From assembly GCA_043747835.1 (NCBI GenBank), contig JAYTOK010000032.1, positions 62,001-126,000 of the forward strand: a DNA stretch of 64,000 nucleotides, written 5' to 3'. Below are positions 8,027 through 16,447 of the stretch, piece after piece (position 1 is the stretch's first letter; every line of letters begins with the position of its first letter). The translations under genes were made by a program, and so were the position numbers. Below the pieces are notes generated by a model. The model was not told the DNA's origin. It did not search any database and worked only from the letters and a program-made list of their open reading frames with translations. Source of the DNA: CADEED01 sp043747835 (lineage in GTDB: Bacteria > Pseudomonadota > Gammaproteobacteria > Steroidobacterales > Steroidobacteraceae).

Positions 8027-9077
8027 ATGAATTGGGCGTGCGCGTTGCGGGTGGCCTGCACCGCAGGATCTCTCGTGCTCTTTGCCTGCTCCGGTAGAAC
8101 CGGATCCGGCGCGGCCCATATTTTTTCCACGGAACTGCAAGTCTCGGAAGCCGCTCCCGGATTCTGGGAGCGCGAACTGCCGCCTGGCGCCTTCCTCATT
8201 ACCGCGCGAGAGCGCGACATCGATTTCCGCATGACGGTCAAGGTCGCGGGAAATAGCTCGTCGCTCGCGGACGAGATCCCGCGGCACGGCTACCAGGCAA
8301 CCGTCATCACGCGGCGCGATCCAGAACTCGTCCGAGTCGCGCTCGACAACGCCGACGACCGCGACTGGAAAGGCAGTGCATCTCTCGACATCGTCCGGCT
8401 GCGCGACGCCGATACCCCGCCGGATGCGCGCGAGCTCGGTTTCGTGTCGTTCGGCGAGGGCGGTATCCGGCTCGCGCGAGTCATTTATGCCGAGCGTGAA
8501 TCGTCGACGCAGCGTTTCCGGGAAGCGGCCCGGCATTTCAGCGCCGCCAAAGACATCGCCGCGCGCGCCGACGCCAACTACGCTCTGGCGTTCACGGAAT
8601 ACCTGCTGCGCATGGACAACCAGGCAGCTGTGATCGCTTCCGACCAGGCTCGCGCCGATTTCGAAGCGGCCGGCAACGCTGTCGGCGTACACGACGCGAT
8701 CGCCCTGCACGCAATGTCGGACATCGAGATCGGCTACACCATGAACGCGGCGCAGAAGCGGGCCAAACGCCAGCAGTTGTTTGATTCGGCCGTCGGCCGG
8801 CTGCGCGTCGGCCTCTCTCGGCTTCCGGGAGCGGGCACTCGAGTATTTGCGTCGCGCGCTGGCCATCGAGGGTCGGCCGGTCGAACAGGGCCGCACTCAC
8901 ATCCTCATCGCGCGAACGTTGCGCGAACTCGGCGACCTCTTGGAGGAGTTCTATGCCGCCTACCGGATCTCCGGACGGGCCGCCGAAGCGCTGAGAATTG
9001 CCCAACTGCGCACACGCAACGGACCCGCGAAAGCGGTATGGTCCAGCTTCGTTGTGAGGGCGAATGAGCTTCCTTAA
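8027..9077 (+). pseudogene. Decayed lipoprotein TPR-CHAT paralog with two internal deletions
   Basis: The N-terminus is intact: MNWACALRVACTAGSLVLFAC with lipobox LFAC, a beta-sandwich region (LPPGAFLITARERDIDFRM), then the first helical repeats. Around 8810-8830 the frame shifts: FRERALEYLRRALAIEG continues in another frame and matches the middle TPR part (ALEYLRRA) of the next two genes. Around 8937-8945 it jumps straight to EEFYAAYRISGRAAEALR and WSSFVVRANELP, the extreme C-terminus of a CHAT domain. The catalytic His and Cys regions are gone, and about 2.2 kb is missing compared with the paralogs. The shifted frame stays open to a TGA at 9065-9067, so a 346-residue lipoprotein with an altered basic tail could still be made. 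The original frame ends at 9077, overlapping the next gene. Confidence 0.85.
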
Positions 9078-12000
9078 GTCAATCGCGGTGCTGGTTGCGC
9101 TGGCCCTGCTGGCCGCGCTGACGGCTTGCTCCCGCGGTTTCGATACGGAACCGCTCGTCGAGTTTTCGACCGAAGTCGTCGTCCAGGGCACCAAGCCGCA
9201 TGCCGTCTCCCGCCATCTGCCGGCGGGCACCTACCTACTCGAGATCCGCGAGCGCGACATCGACGTGAACGTGCGCATCGACGCGGGCCCGCGACGCATC
9301 GAGCTCGCGGACGCGTACCTGCGACACGGACTCCATCGCACGGTAGTTAGTCTGGACGAAGCGCGCTCGGTGCGCATCTCGTTGACGAGCGCCGAGCACC
9401 GCGGTTGGCGCGGCGGCGCCGCGATCCGCATCCTGCGCTGGCCGAAGCCGGCGCTCGAAGGCGGACCGGATCGACGGTTGTCCGGCTTCATCGCGCTCGG
9501 CGAAGGCAACGAACTCGTCGCGCGCGGCACGCCCGAAGACTGGCGCGCCGCGATCGAGCCCATGCGACGTGCCGCCGCGCACTTCCGCGAGGCGCGCGAC
9601 TTGCGGTCGCTGGCGGAGACCGACTATCAGCGCGGCAACGTCGAGTTCGACCTGCTCAACGATTTCCAGGCGGCGCGCGCCAGCGCGTTGAGCGCAATCG
9701 CCAACTACCGCCTGGTTGGCGATGAAACGGGCATTGCGCGCGCGAACCTGTTGCTGGGCCTCGCCGAGGTGAATCTCGCGGGCGACAAACCCCCGCAGGA
9801 ACTGCGCGCGCAGCTCGAGATCGCGCACGTGCGTTTTCTCGGCGCGCTGCGCTACTTCGAAGCCGAGGGTCTCGCGACCGATGCGATACGCGCGCTGAAT
9901 CTGACCGCGATCCGCGATCAGAAGCTCGGCAACTACGTCGCGATCGAGAAGATCTACGAACGCATGCGCACGCAGGCGCGCGCGCGCGGCGATCTCTTCT
10001 TCGAGATCGGCGCAACGCAGAATCTCGCGTTCGTCACGTCGCGCAGCGGAGATCTCACGCGTGCGGTGGCGATGTACGAAAGCGTCCTGCCGCAGATCGA
10101 CCGGGTGAACCAGGCGAGTCTCTACGCGACCGTGGCCAGCAATCTCGGCACCCTTCTGGTGTCGCTCGGCGATTTCGATCGCGCGCTCCTCTTGCAAACC
10201 GAGGCGCTCGAACTCTTCTCCGCGCGCGGCGAACTGGGCCAGACCGCGCGCGCGCTCAGTTCGCTCGCCGCGATCCAATTCCGCACCGGCAATCTGGAGC
10301 GCGCGCTCGACTCACTGCGCGCCGCGCAACCGCTGTACGAACGCTCCGCCGATCTGCTGGGCTACGCGTCCGCGCTTCGCATGGCCGGTAACGCAGCCTC
10401 GGAGCTCGGCCAGAACGATCTCGCGCTCGAGTACCTGCGGCGCGCCGAGCGACTGGTGTTCGAGCCCGATCTCCTCGAACGCATCCATGTGAACATCGCT
10501 CGCGAGCTGCGAATCCTGGGTGACTTGCGCGGCGCCGAGCAACACCTCGCGTCCGTCATGCTCACGAAGAACGAATACAACCGCGCCAACGCGCTGACGG
10601 AACGCGCCCGCCTGCGTCAACGCCAACATCGCAATGCGGAGGCCATCGCCGACCTGCGGACAGCGGATTCGACGTACTCGCGCCTGCAACTCGATTTCAA
10701 CCGGATCGATACCAGCACGGCGCTCGCGCTGGCGCTGCTCGACTCCGGCGACGTCAACGGCGCGGCGCTCGCCGCCGATACGGCCGTCGGGATCGAAACG
10801 CGAATTCGCGTCAAGTCGGCGAACCCGGAGATGCGCGCCGGATTCCTGTCCGCGAGTTACGCGCCTTATGAGGCGCGCATCGAAGTCGACCTCGCGCAAT
10901 CGACACCGCGCGACGTCGCGGCGAGCTGGAAAGCTTTCCGCACCGCCGAAGCAGTGCGCGCGCGATCGCTCGCCGATCGCATCGCGCATCTGGGCCGGGC
11001 CGGCACCGCGACGCGCGACGCGGAATCCGATCGTTTGCGCGAGAAGATGACGGCGCTGCAGGTCGAACTCGAGCGGCGCATGCGTCGCCCCGTGCCCGAC
11101 GACGCCGGTTTGCCCGAGCTGCGGCGCGAAGTCGCGGAGACGCGTGCGCGCCTCGAAGCGCGGAATGTCGCTCGGCGGGGCGTCGAAGCCGGTCGTGGCC
11201 GCGGAATTCCGGAATCGCTCACGGAGATTCAAGCCGCGCTGCCGGTGGACACGGCCGTTCTCGCGTACTTCGTCGGCGATCGCCGCTCGCATGCCTGGTT
11301 GCTGTCGCGCTCTGAGCTGCGGCGCGCCGTGCTGCCGGGACGGCGCGCGCTGCAGGATCTCGTGAACGCTTTTGTCGAACAGCAGCGGGCCGGACGTCGT
11401 TCCAATCCGGAGTCCACATTCAGTCCGATCCTGGGCGGCCTGCTCGCGAATGCGAGCGTCAAGCGACTCGTCATCCTGCCCGACGGTCCATTGAACGGCT
11501 TGCCGTTCGCAGCACTACCCATTCCCGGCGCGGCGCACGAAATCCTGATCGGCCGGTTCGTTATCTCCGCCGCGCCATCGCTCGCGCTGGCGCTCACCGA
11601 TCCCCCGCGGCGGGATCCGGCGCAGACGCGGGTCGCCGTGATCTCCGACCCGGTCTACACGCCCGACGATCGGCGCCTGACGGTCGCGTCCAACTCCCCG
11701 TCGAACTACCGTGGCGCGGAGGATTCCGATCAACGTCTCGCGCGACTGCCGTATTCGGCGATCGAGGCTCGCGCCGTCGTCCAGGCCTTCGAGGGAGCCG
11801 ACGTGATCGAGCTCGCCGGCTTCAATGCCACGGCGCGGCGCGTCATCGAACTTCCCTCGCAGGACCTCGCGGTCCTCCACTTCGCGACGCACGCCCGCGC
11901 GAGCGAGGACGCACCCGAACAATCGGCGCTGTTCCTCAGCGAGTACGCGGCTGACGGCTCCGTGCTGTCCGCGGACCGATTGACCGCGGATGACATCGCA

Positions 12001-12309
12001 CGCAGCGGATTGCACGCCGGCATCGTGGTGCTGTCGGGATGCGCGACGGGAGACGGACGCGAGCTGCGCGGAGAAGGCGTGCTGGGGCTGACGTACGGAT
12101 TTCTCGCCAACGGGTCCCGGACCGTGGTGGCCTCCTTGTGGCCGGTGGAGGACGCGCTCACGGCGCGGTTCATGGAGGAGTTCTACACGGCCTACAAGAC
12201 ATCGGGCCGGGCGGCCGACGCGCTGCGGACGGCCCAGCTGCGGACGCGGGGTACCGCGGGATCCGCCGTGTGGTCGAGTTTCGTGGTGCGGGCCAACGGC
12301 CTGCAGTAG
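9064..12309 (+). CDS. Lipoprotein TPR-CHAT (caspase-like) protease, paralog 2
   Basis: The protein is 1081 residues. A lipoprotein signal (LLAALTAC, Cys near residue 22, Ser at +2) predicts export and anchoring, probably in the outer membrane. Residues about 40-135 form a beta-rich domain with LPAGTYLLEIRERDIDVNV, resembling bacterial pre-peptidase C-terminal (PPC) sandwiches. TPR-like helical repeats run from about 150 to 620, followed by a coiled or helical linker. The CHAT peptidase domain occupies about 730-1081, with the catalytic dyad His943 in LHFATHARASE and Cys993 in VVLSGCATGDG; both residues are present. CHAT enzymes are caspase relatives, usually cytosolic; here the active site would be extracytoplasmic. 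The ATG overlaps the end of the decayed upstream paralog, which suggests translational coupling. The natural substrate is unknown. Confidence 0.9.
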   Translation: MSFLKSIAVLVALALLAALTACSRGFDTEPLVEFSTEVVVQGTKPHAVSRHLPAGTYLLEIRERDIDVNVRIDAGPRRIELADAYLRHGLHRTVVSLDEARSVRISLTSAEHRGWRGGAAIRILRWPKPALEGGPDRRLSGFIALGEGNELVARGTPEDWRAAIEPMRRAAAHFREARDLRSLAETDYQRGNVEFDLLNDFQAARASALSAIANYRLVGDETGIARANLLLGLAEVNLAGDKPPQELRAQLEIAHVRFLGALRYFEAEGLATDAIRALNLTAIRDQKLGNYVAIEKIYERMRTQARARGDLFFEIGATQNLAFVTSRSGDLTRAVAMYESVLPQIDRVNQASLYATVASNLGTLLVSLGDFDRALLLQTEALELFSARGELGQTARALSSLAAIQFRTGNLERALDSLRAAQPLYERSADLLGYASALRMAGNAASELGQNDLALEYLRRAERLVFEPDLLERIHVNIARELRILGDLRGAEQHLASVMLTKNEYNRANALTERARLRQRQHRNAEAIADLRTADSTYSRLQLDFNRIDTSTALALALLDSGDVNGAALAADTAVGIETRIRVKSANPEMRAGFLSASYAPYEARIEVDLAQSTPRDVAASWKAFRTAEAVRARSLADRIAHLGRAGTATRDAESDRLREKMTALQVELERRMRRPVPDDAGLPELRREVAETRARLEARNVARRGVEAGRGRGIPESLTEIQAALPVDTAVLAYFVGDRRSHAWLLSRSELRRAVLPGRRALQDLVNAFVEQQRAGRRSNPESTFSPILGGLLANASVKRLVILPDGPLNGLPFAALPIPGAAHEILIGRFVISAAPSLALALTDPPRRDPAQTRVAVISDPVYTPDDRRLTVASNSPSNYRGAEDSDQRLARLPYSAIEARAVVQAFEGADVIELAGFNATARRVIELPSQDLAVLHFATHARASEDAPEQSALFLSEYAADGSVLSADRLTADDIARSGLHAGIVVLSGCATGDGRELRGEGVLGLTYGFLANGSRTVVASLWPVEDALTARFMEEFYTAYKTSGRAADALRTAQLRTRGTAGSAVWSSFVVRANGLQ

Positions 12310-12395
12310 GCGGGCTAGCTAACTACCATCGGCGGCGCGGGTGGCACCCCCACAACGTCCGCGGGCCCGCCACGCTTTGTCGATGGGCATTCATA

Positions 12396-12532
12396 TTAAG
12401 TGTCGCGACTTCCCGATTTCTCTCACTTGAGAGACGCGGAATCGAAAATAATTTTCGCCGCGCCACGTTGCTACAAACCCTGCCTACTATTTCGGATACC
12501 GATTGCGGCACAATGCCAGCGCCTGTAAACAT
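12396..12532 (+). promoter_or_regulatory. Conserved upstream element, copy 2
   Basis: The same three blocks as at 7831-7965 appear here: GTGTCGCGACTTC (from 12400) with TTTCTCTCACTT, CTACAAACCCTGCCT at 12471-12485 and GCCTGTAAACAT at 12521-12532. The first-to-second spacing is 71 bases (69 in copy 1), and the second-to-third spacing is 50 in both. It lies in the 285-base gap before paralog 3, whereas paralog 2 has no gap and no such element. This suggests two transcription starts: one for paralogs 1-2 and one for paralog 3 onward. Confidence 0.7.
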
Positions 12533-12594
12533 GGGCCCCCGCCGCGTGGGGTTCGGTTTAAATGTCCGCCCGCGATCGAGTCGCAACCAGCCTT

Positions 12595-15500
12595 ATGAAA
12601 ATCTCGCGGCCTCCCGTCTTTCGGGTGCTATTCGCGGCAGCGGCGCTTGGCTTGTTCTCCTGCACGCCCTCTTCCGATGCCGATCTAGCCACTCAATTCT
12701 CCGCGGAGCAGCGCGTTTCCGGTGACGCCCCCTCCGTGGTCGCGTTCGATCTCGAAGCCGGCCAATACCTCGTCGAAGCGCGGGAACGCGACATCGACGT
12801 GCGCCTGACCGTCGAAGCCGCGCAGTCGCGACGCCAGATCGAAGACAACGTGCCGCGGCACGGGCTGCACGCAACGGTAGTTAGTCTTAAGACGGCGGGC
12901 CCGTTGCGCGTCGAGCTGACCAATAGCGAACACCGCGGCAACAGCGGCGCGGTACGGCTGCGTATCGCGCGGTGGCGCGGGCAGGCGGAGGAGCCGACCG
13001 GCGAGAGAGCGTTCGGGTTCGTGGCTTTCGGCAAGGCGGGCGAAGAGACGCTCGTCGGGACGCGGGAGTCTCGGACGCGCGCGGTCGATCTGCTGCACGA
13101 AGCCATCGCGCATTTCTCGAAGGCGCGCGACGACGCGTCGCGTGCGCAGGCGGAATACACGCTCGGGCATCTCGAATACCTCTACCGCTTCGAGTTCCAG
13201 CCTGCGATCCGCGCGGCGCAACGCGCGGGCGAGCTCTACGACTCACTCGATGACGAAACGGGCGTGCGCAACGCGGCAACGTTGCGAGCAGCGGCCGAGA
13301 TCGAGGTCGCGGCGGGCATGAACGCAAGCACCCAGGGCGCCGAGCAGCGCGCGCTATATGACGGCGCCGATCGCACCCTCGCCGCGAGCGCCCGATACTT
13401 CAGCGAACACTCGCTCGCGGTGAGCGCCACTTACGCCGTGAACATGCGCGGAATCCGCGGATTCAACGAGGGCAAGTACGAGGAAGCCGCCGGATTCTTT
13501 TCGGAGGCCGTGAAGATGGCGCGCGCCAACCGCGACCCTGGGCAGGAGGCATTGTCTCTCGCGAACGTCGCGTGGATGCACAACCGGCTCGGCTACATCG
13601 CGCAGGCCACGACCGAGTACGAAGCGTTGCTGCCGCTCATCGAGAAGGAACGCCAGCCCACGATGTATTCGGGCATCGCGGCGAACTACGGATTCTGTCT
13701 GGTCGCGATGGGTGAATTCGATCGTGCGCTCGCGCTGCACACCGAGGCCATCCAGATCGCGATCAAGGCGCACAACGACTCCGAGCACTCGCGCCACCTC
13801 GCGGCGCTCGGCAGCCTCTACTTCCGCACCGGCGACATGCAGCGGTCCCTCGAATCGCTGCGCGCCGCGATGGTCATCCATGAGCGCATCGGTGACGCGA
13901 TCGCACGCGCGAGCGCGTTGCGCGTGGCGGGAAACGCGGCGTCGGTGCTCGAGCAGCACGACCTCGCGCTCGAATATCTGCGCAAGTCGATCGAGATCGA
14001 CGTGAACCCGCACAGCTCCGCCCGTACGCGCACGCTCATCGCGAGCGAGCTGCGCGCGCTCGGCGATCTGCGCGGAGCCGACGCGGAGCTGGCGCGGGCC
14101 TTCGAGTCGACGAACGCATTCGCGCGGGCAATCGTGCTCAATGAGCGCGGGCGGTTGCGGCTCGCGCAGAAGCGCGTCCCCGAGGCCATCGTCGATCTGC
14201 GCGAAGCCGACCGGCAGTTCGCGACGCTGAGCCTCGATTACAACCGCATCGACACGAACACGGCACTCGCGCAAGCACTGCTCGCGTCGCGCGACATCGC
14301 GGGTGCGGGTGCCGCCGCGGACGCGGCCATATCGATCGTCCGCGGCATTCGCGTGAAATCCGCGAACCCAGAGTGGCGCGCGCACTTCCTCGCGGCGCGC
14401 TATTCGCCCTACGAAGCAAGGATCGCGGTCGACTTCGCGGCCGGCGACGACCCGGATGCATCGTGGCGCGCGTTTCGAACGGCCGAGGAAGTTCGCGCCC
14501 GCTCGCTCTCGGATCAGCTCGCGAGCGGTGCCAACCGCGCCGCCGCTCCCGACCCGCAAGGCGACGCGTTGCGCGCGCAGTTGACGTCGCTGCAGTTGCG
14601 CCTCGAGACGCGGATGCAGCGCCAGGACGTCGACGAGAAAGGCGTGCTCGAACTACGACGCGCGATCGTCGAATCGCGCGCGCAGATCGACGCGCATTGG
14701 CTGCGCCGCGGTGGTGTTTCGGCGGGTGAAGTGCGAATCGCCGATTCGCTGAAGGATCTCCAGGCACAACTTCCCCCCGATACCGCGGTGCTCGCTTATT
14801 TCGTGGGCGACGGAGCGTCGCACGCGTGGCTGCTCACGCAACGCGAACTGCGGCACGCGTCACTCGCGGGACGCGCGACGATGCAACGCGTGGCGGAGTC
14901 CTTCGTTTCCGCACAACGCCTGAGCGCGACGGCGGTCTCGGCGGAGCGGGCGTCCGCGATGCAACTTTTCGGCGACCTCTTCGAGGGCGTGAGCCAGACA
15001 CGGCTGCTGATCATCCCGGACGGCCCGTTGAACAGCGTTCCGTTCGCCGCCGTGCCGATGCCGCGAGGCGACGGCCAGCTCCTCGACCGCTTCGCCATCG
15101 GTTACGCGCCTTCGCTGACGCTGGCCCTCAATGACACTCCCAGGGCGGGCGCACGACCCACCCGTGTTGCCGTGATCTCGGACCCCGTTTACGCGGCGGA
15201 CGACCAGCGGCTGCGTCTCGCGGGCGATCCGCCGGGCAACCTGCGCGGTCCGCGGCCGACATCGCCTAACAATCTCACACGGCTGCCCTACTCGGGACTC
15301 GAGGCGCGGACGGTCGCCAAGGCGTTCGGCCCGAAGGACATCGTCCAGCTCGAAGGCTTCGATGCGACCCTCGACAAAGTGACCGCTCTCGCGCGCGACA
15401 ACCTCGCGGTGCTGCATTTCGCGACGCACGCGGCAGCCCGACGCGACCTGCCCGACCAATCCGCGCTCTACCTCAGCGAGTTCACCGCGGACGGCAGCGC

Positions 15501-15846
15501 ACTCGCAAATTCGCGCCTCACGGCTAGCGACATCCATCGCGCCGGCCTGCATGCCGAACTCGTGGTGCTGTCGGGTTGCGCGACGGGCGACGGCGGCGAA
15601 CTGCGCGGCGAGGGCGTCCTGGGATTGACCTACGGTTTCCTCGCGAATGGCTCGCGGTCGGTCGTGGCGGCGCTGTGGCCCATCGAGGACGCCTCGACCG
15701 CGCGATTCATGAACGAATTTTATCTCGCGTACCGGGAAAACGGAAACACCGCCGACGCGCTGCGTACCGCGCAGCTCCGAACGCGCGGCTCGGCGAAGGC
15801 GTCCGTCTGGTCGAGTTTCGTGGTGCGGGCCAACGGATTTCCGTGA
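12595..15846 (+). CDS. Lipoprotein TPR-CHAT (caspase-like) protease, paralog 3
   Basis: The protein is 1083 residues from the ATG of MKISRPPVFRVLFAAAALG, with lipobox GLFSC and Thr at +2. It has the same plan as paralog 2: a beta-rich N-terminal domain (LEAGQYLVEARERDIDVRL), a long TPR region, and a C-terminal CHAT domain with His945 in LHFATHAAARRD and Cys995 in VVLSGCATGDGG. The two proteins are alignable end to end, including the final WSSFVVRANG, so they arose by tandem duplication. In-frame codons upstream of 12595 exist, but they precede the lipoprotein signal and there is no reason to use them. The substrate is unknown; candidates are the neighbouring subtilase, the small secreted protein or the anti-sigma-like protein. 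Confidence 0.9.
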   Translation: MKISRPPVFRVLFAAAALGLFSCTPSSDADLATQFSAEQRVSGDAPSVVAFDLEAGQYLVEARERDIDVRLTVEAAQSRRQIEDNVPRHGLHATVVSLKTAGPLRVELTNSEHRGNSGAVRLRIARWRGQAEEPTGERAFGFVAFGKAGEETLVGTRESRTRAVDLLHEAIAHFSKARDDASRAQAEYTLGHLEYLYRFEFQPAIRAAQRAGELYDSLDDETGVRNAATLRAAAEIEVAAGMNASTQGAEQRALYDGADRTLAASARYFSEHSLAVSATYAVNMRGIRGFNEGKYEEAAGFFSEAVKMARANRDPGQEALSLANVAWMHNRLGYIAQATTEYEALLPLIEKERQPTMYSGIAANYGFCLVAMGEFDRALALHTEAIQIAIKAHNDSEHSRHLAALGSLYFRTGDMQRSLESLRAAMVIHERIGDAIARASALRVAGNAASVLEQHDLALEYLRKSIEIDVNPHSSARTRTLIASELRALGDLRGADAELARAFESTNAFARAIVLNERGRLRLAQKRVPEAIVDLREADRQFATLSLDYNRIDTNTALAQALLASRDIAGAGAAADAAISIVRGIRVKSANPEWRAHFLAARYSPYEARIAVDFAAGDDPDASWRAFRTAEEVRARSLSDQLASGANRAAAPDPQGDALRAQLTSLQLRLETRMQRQDVDEKGVLELRRAIVESRAQIDAHWLRRGGVSAGEVRIADSLKDLQAQLPPDTAVLAYFVGDGASHAWLLTQRELRHASLAGRATMQRVAESFVSAQRLSATAVSAERASAMQLFGDLFEGVSQTRLLIIPDGPLNSVPFAAVPMPRGDGQLLDRFAIGYAPSLTLALNDTPRAGARPTRVAVISDPVYAADDQRLRLAGDPPGNLRGPRPTSPNNLTRLPYSGLEARTVAKAFGPKDIVQLEGFDATLDKVTALARDNLAVLHFATHAAARRDLPDQSALYLSEFTADGSALANSRLTASDIHRAGLHAELVVLSGCATGDGGELRGEGVLGLTYGFLANGSRSVVAALWPIEDASTARFMNEFYLAYRENGNTADALRTAQLRTRGSAKASVWSSFVVRANGFP

Positions 15847-15901
15847 CGCCCGACGACTATTGGCTGCAGTTCTTTGTCGCAATTTCCCCAAGGAGTCTTT
15901 C

Positions 15902-16447
15902 ATGTTGAGTCAAACCACCGCTCGTTCGAGGCCAACTCTCTTCGCCGCCTTCTCCGCGACGCTACTGCTGGGCGGCTTCGTCGCCTTCGCCGCGGAGCCA
16001 GACGCCGCGCTATCCGGCTGGCTCGGCAGGGAAATCACGATCACTCATTCTTCCTTCAACGACCACGTACCCCTCGGAGCCAAGCTCACGTTCGTGCTCG
16101 ACAACGAGGACAACATCGTTCGAATCTGCACGCGCAACGTCACGGGCCGCTCGCAGTGGCGGATGGACATGGCGCCGGGCTGCAACGTGGCTCTGACTTT
16201 TACGAAGGGCACGCGCTATTGCACGGAGGAGGATGTGAAGGCCGGTAACGCCGAAGTTCTTTCGAGCTGTCATCGTCTGCGCAGCCGCGATGTCGCGATG
16301 CATCCCGCCGCGCAGAAGGGCGCGCTGGAACTTCACGACGTGATCATCTTCCTGGTGCAGGGCGCCAACAACAAACACGCGATCTCGATCCTCGTGGACT
16401 CGCCGTCTCGCGTGACCACGGGTGGCCAGGCAGGCGGGGGCGATTGA
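15902..16447 (+). CDS. Small secreted protein of unknown function with four conserved-looking Cys
   Basis: The protein is 181 residues. The start at 15902 is supported by the strong AAGGAG ribosome-binding site eight bases upstream, and is followed by a signal peptide ending near FVAFAAEPDA. The mature protein has Cys in VRICTRN, PGCNVAL, RYCTEED and SSCHRLR, enough for two disulfides, and a compact beta-rich look (GREITITHSSFNDHVPLG, KLTFVLDNEDNIVRI). I recognise no family. Its last codons overlap the TTG start of the subtilase gene (the TGA lies inside the TTGA junction), so the two are translationally coupled and probably act together, for example as inhibitor, chaperone or substrate. Confidence 0.8.
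   Translation: MLSQTTARSRPTLFAAFSATLLLGGFVAFAAEPDAALSGWLGREITITHSSFNDHVPLGAKLTFVLDNEDNIVRICTRNVTGRSQWRMDMAPGCNVALTFTKGTRYCTEEDVKAGNAEVLSSCHRLRSRDVAMHPAAQKGALELHDVIIFLVQGANNKHAISILVDSPSRVTTGGQAGGGD

Noticed and set aside
8781..9077. Separate small gene of 98 codons
   Set aside because: Its sequence aligns with the TPR middle and CHAT C-terminus of the next paralogs, so it is the displaced part of the decayed first paralog and not an independent gene.
14860..15903. 347-codon - strand frame opposite CHAT paralog 3
   Set aside because: Shadow frame; the + strand carries the CHAT His and Cys motifs here.
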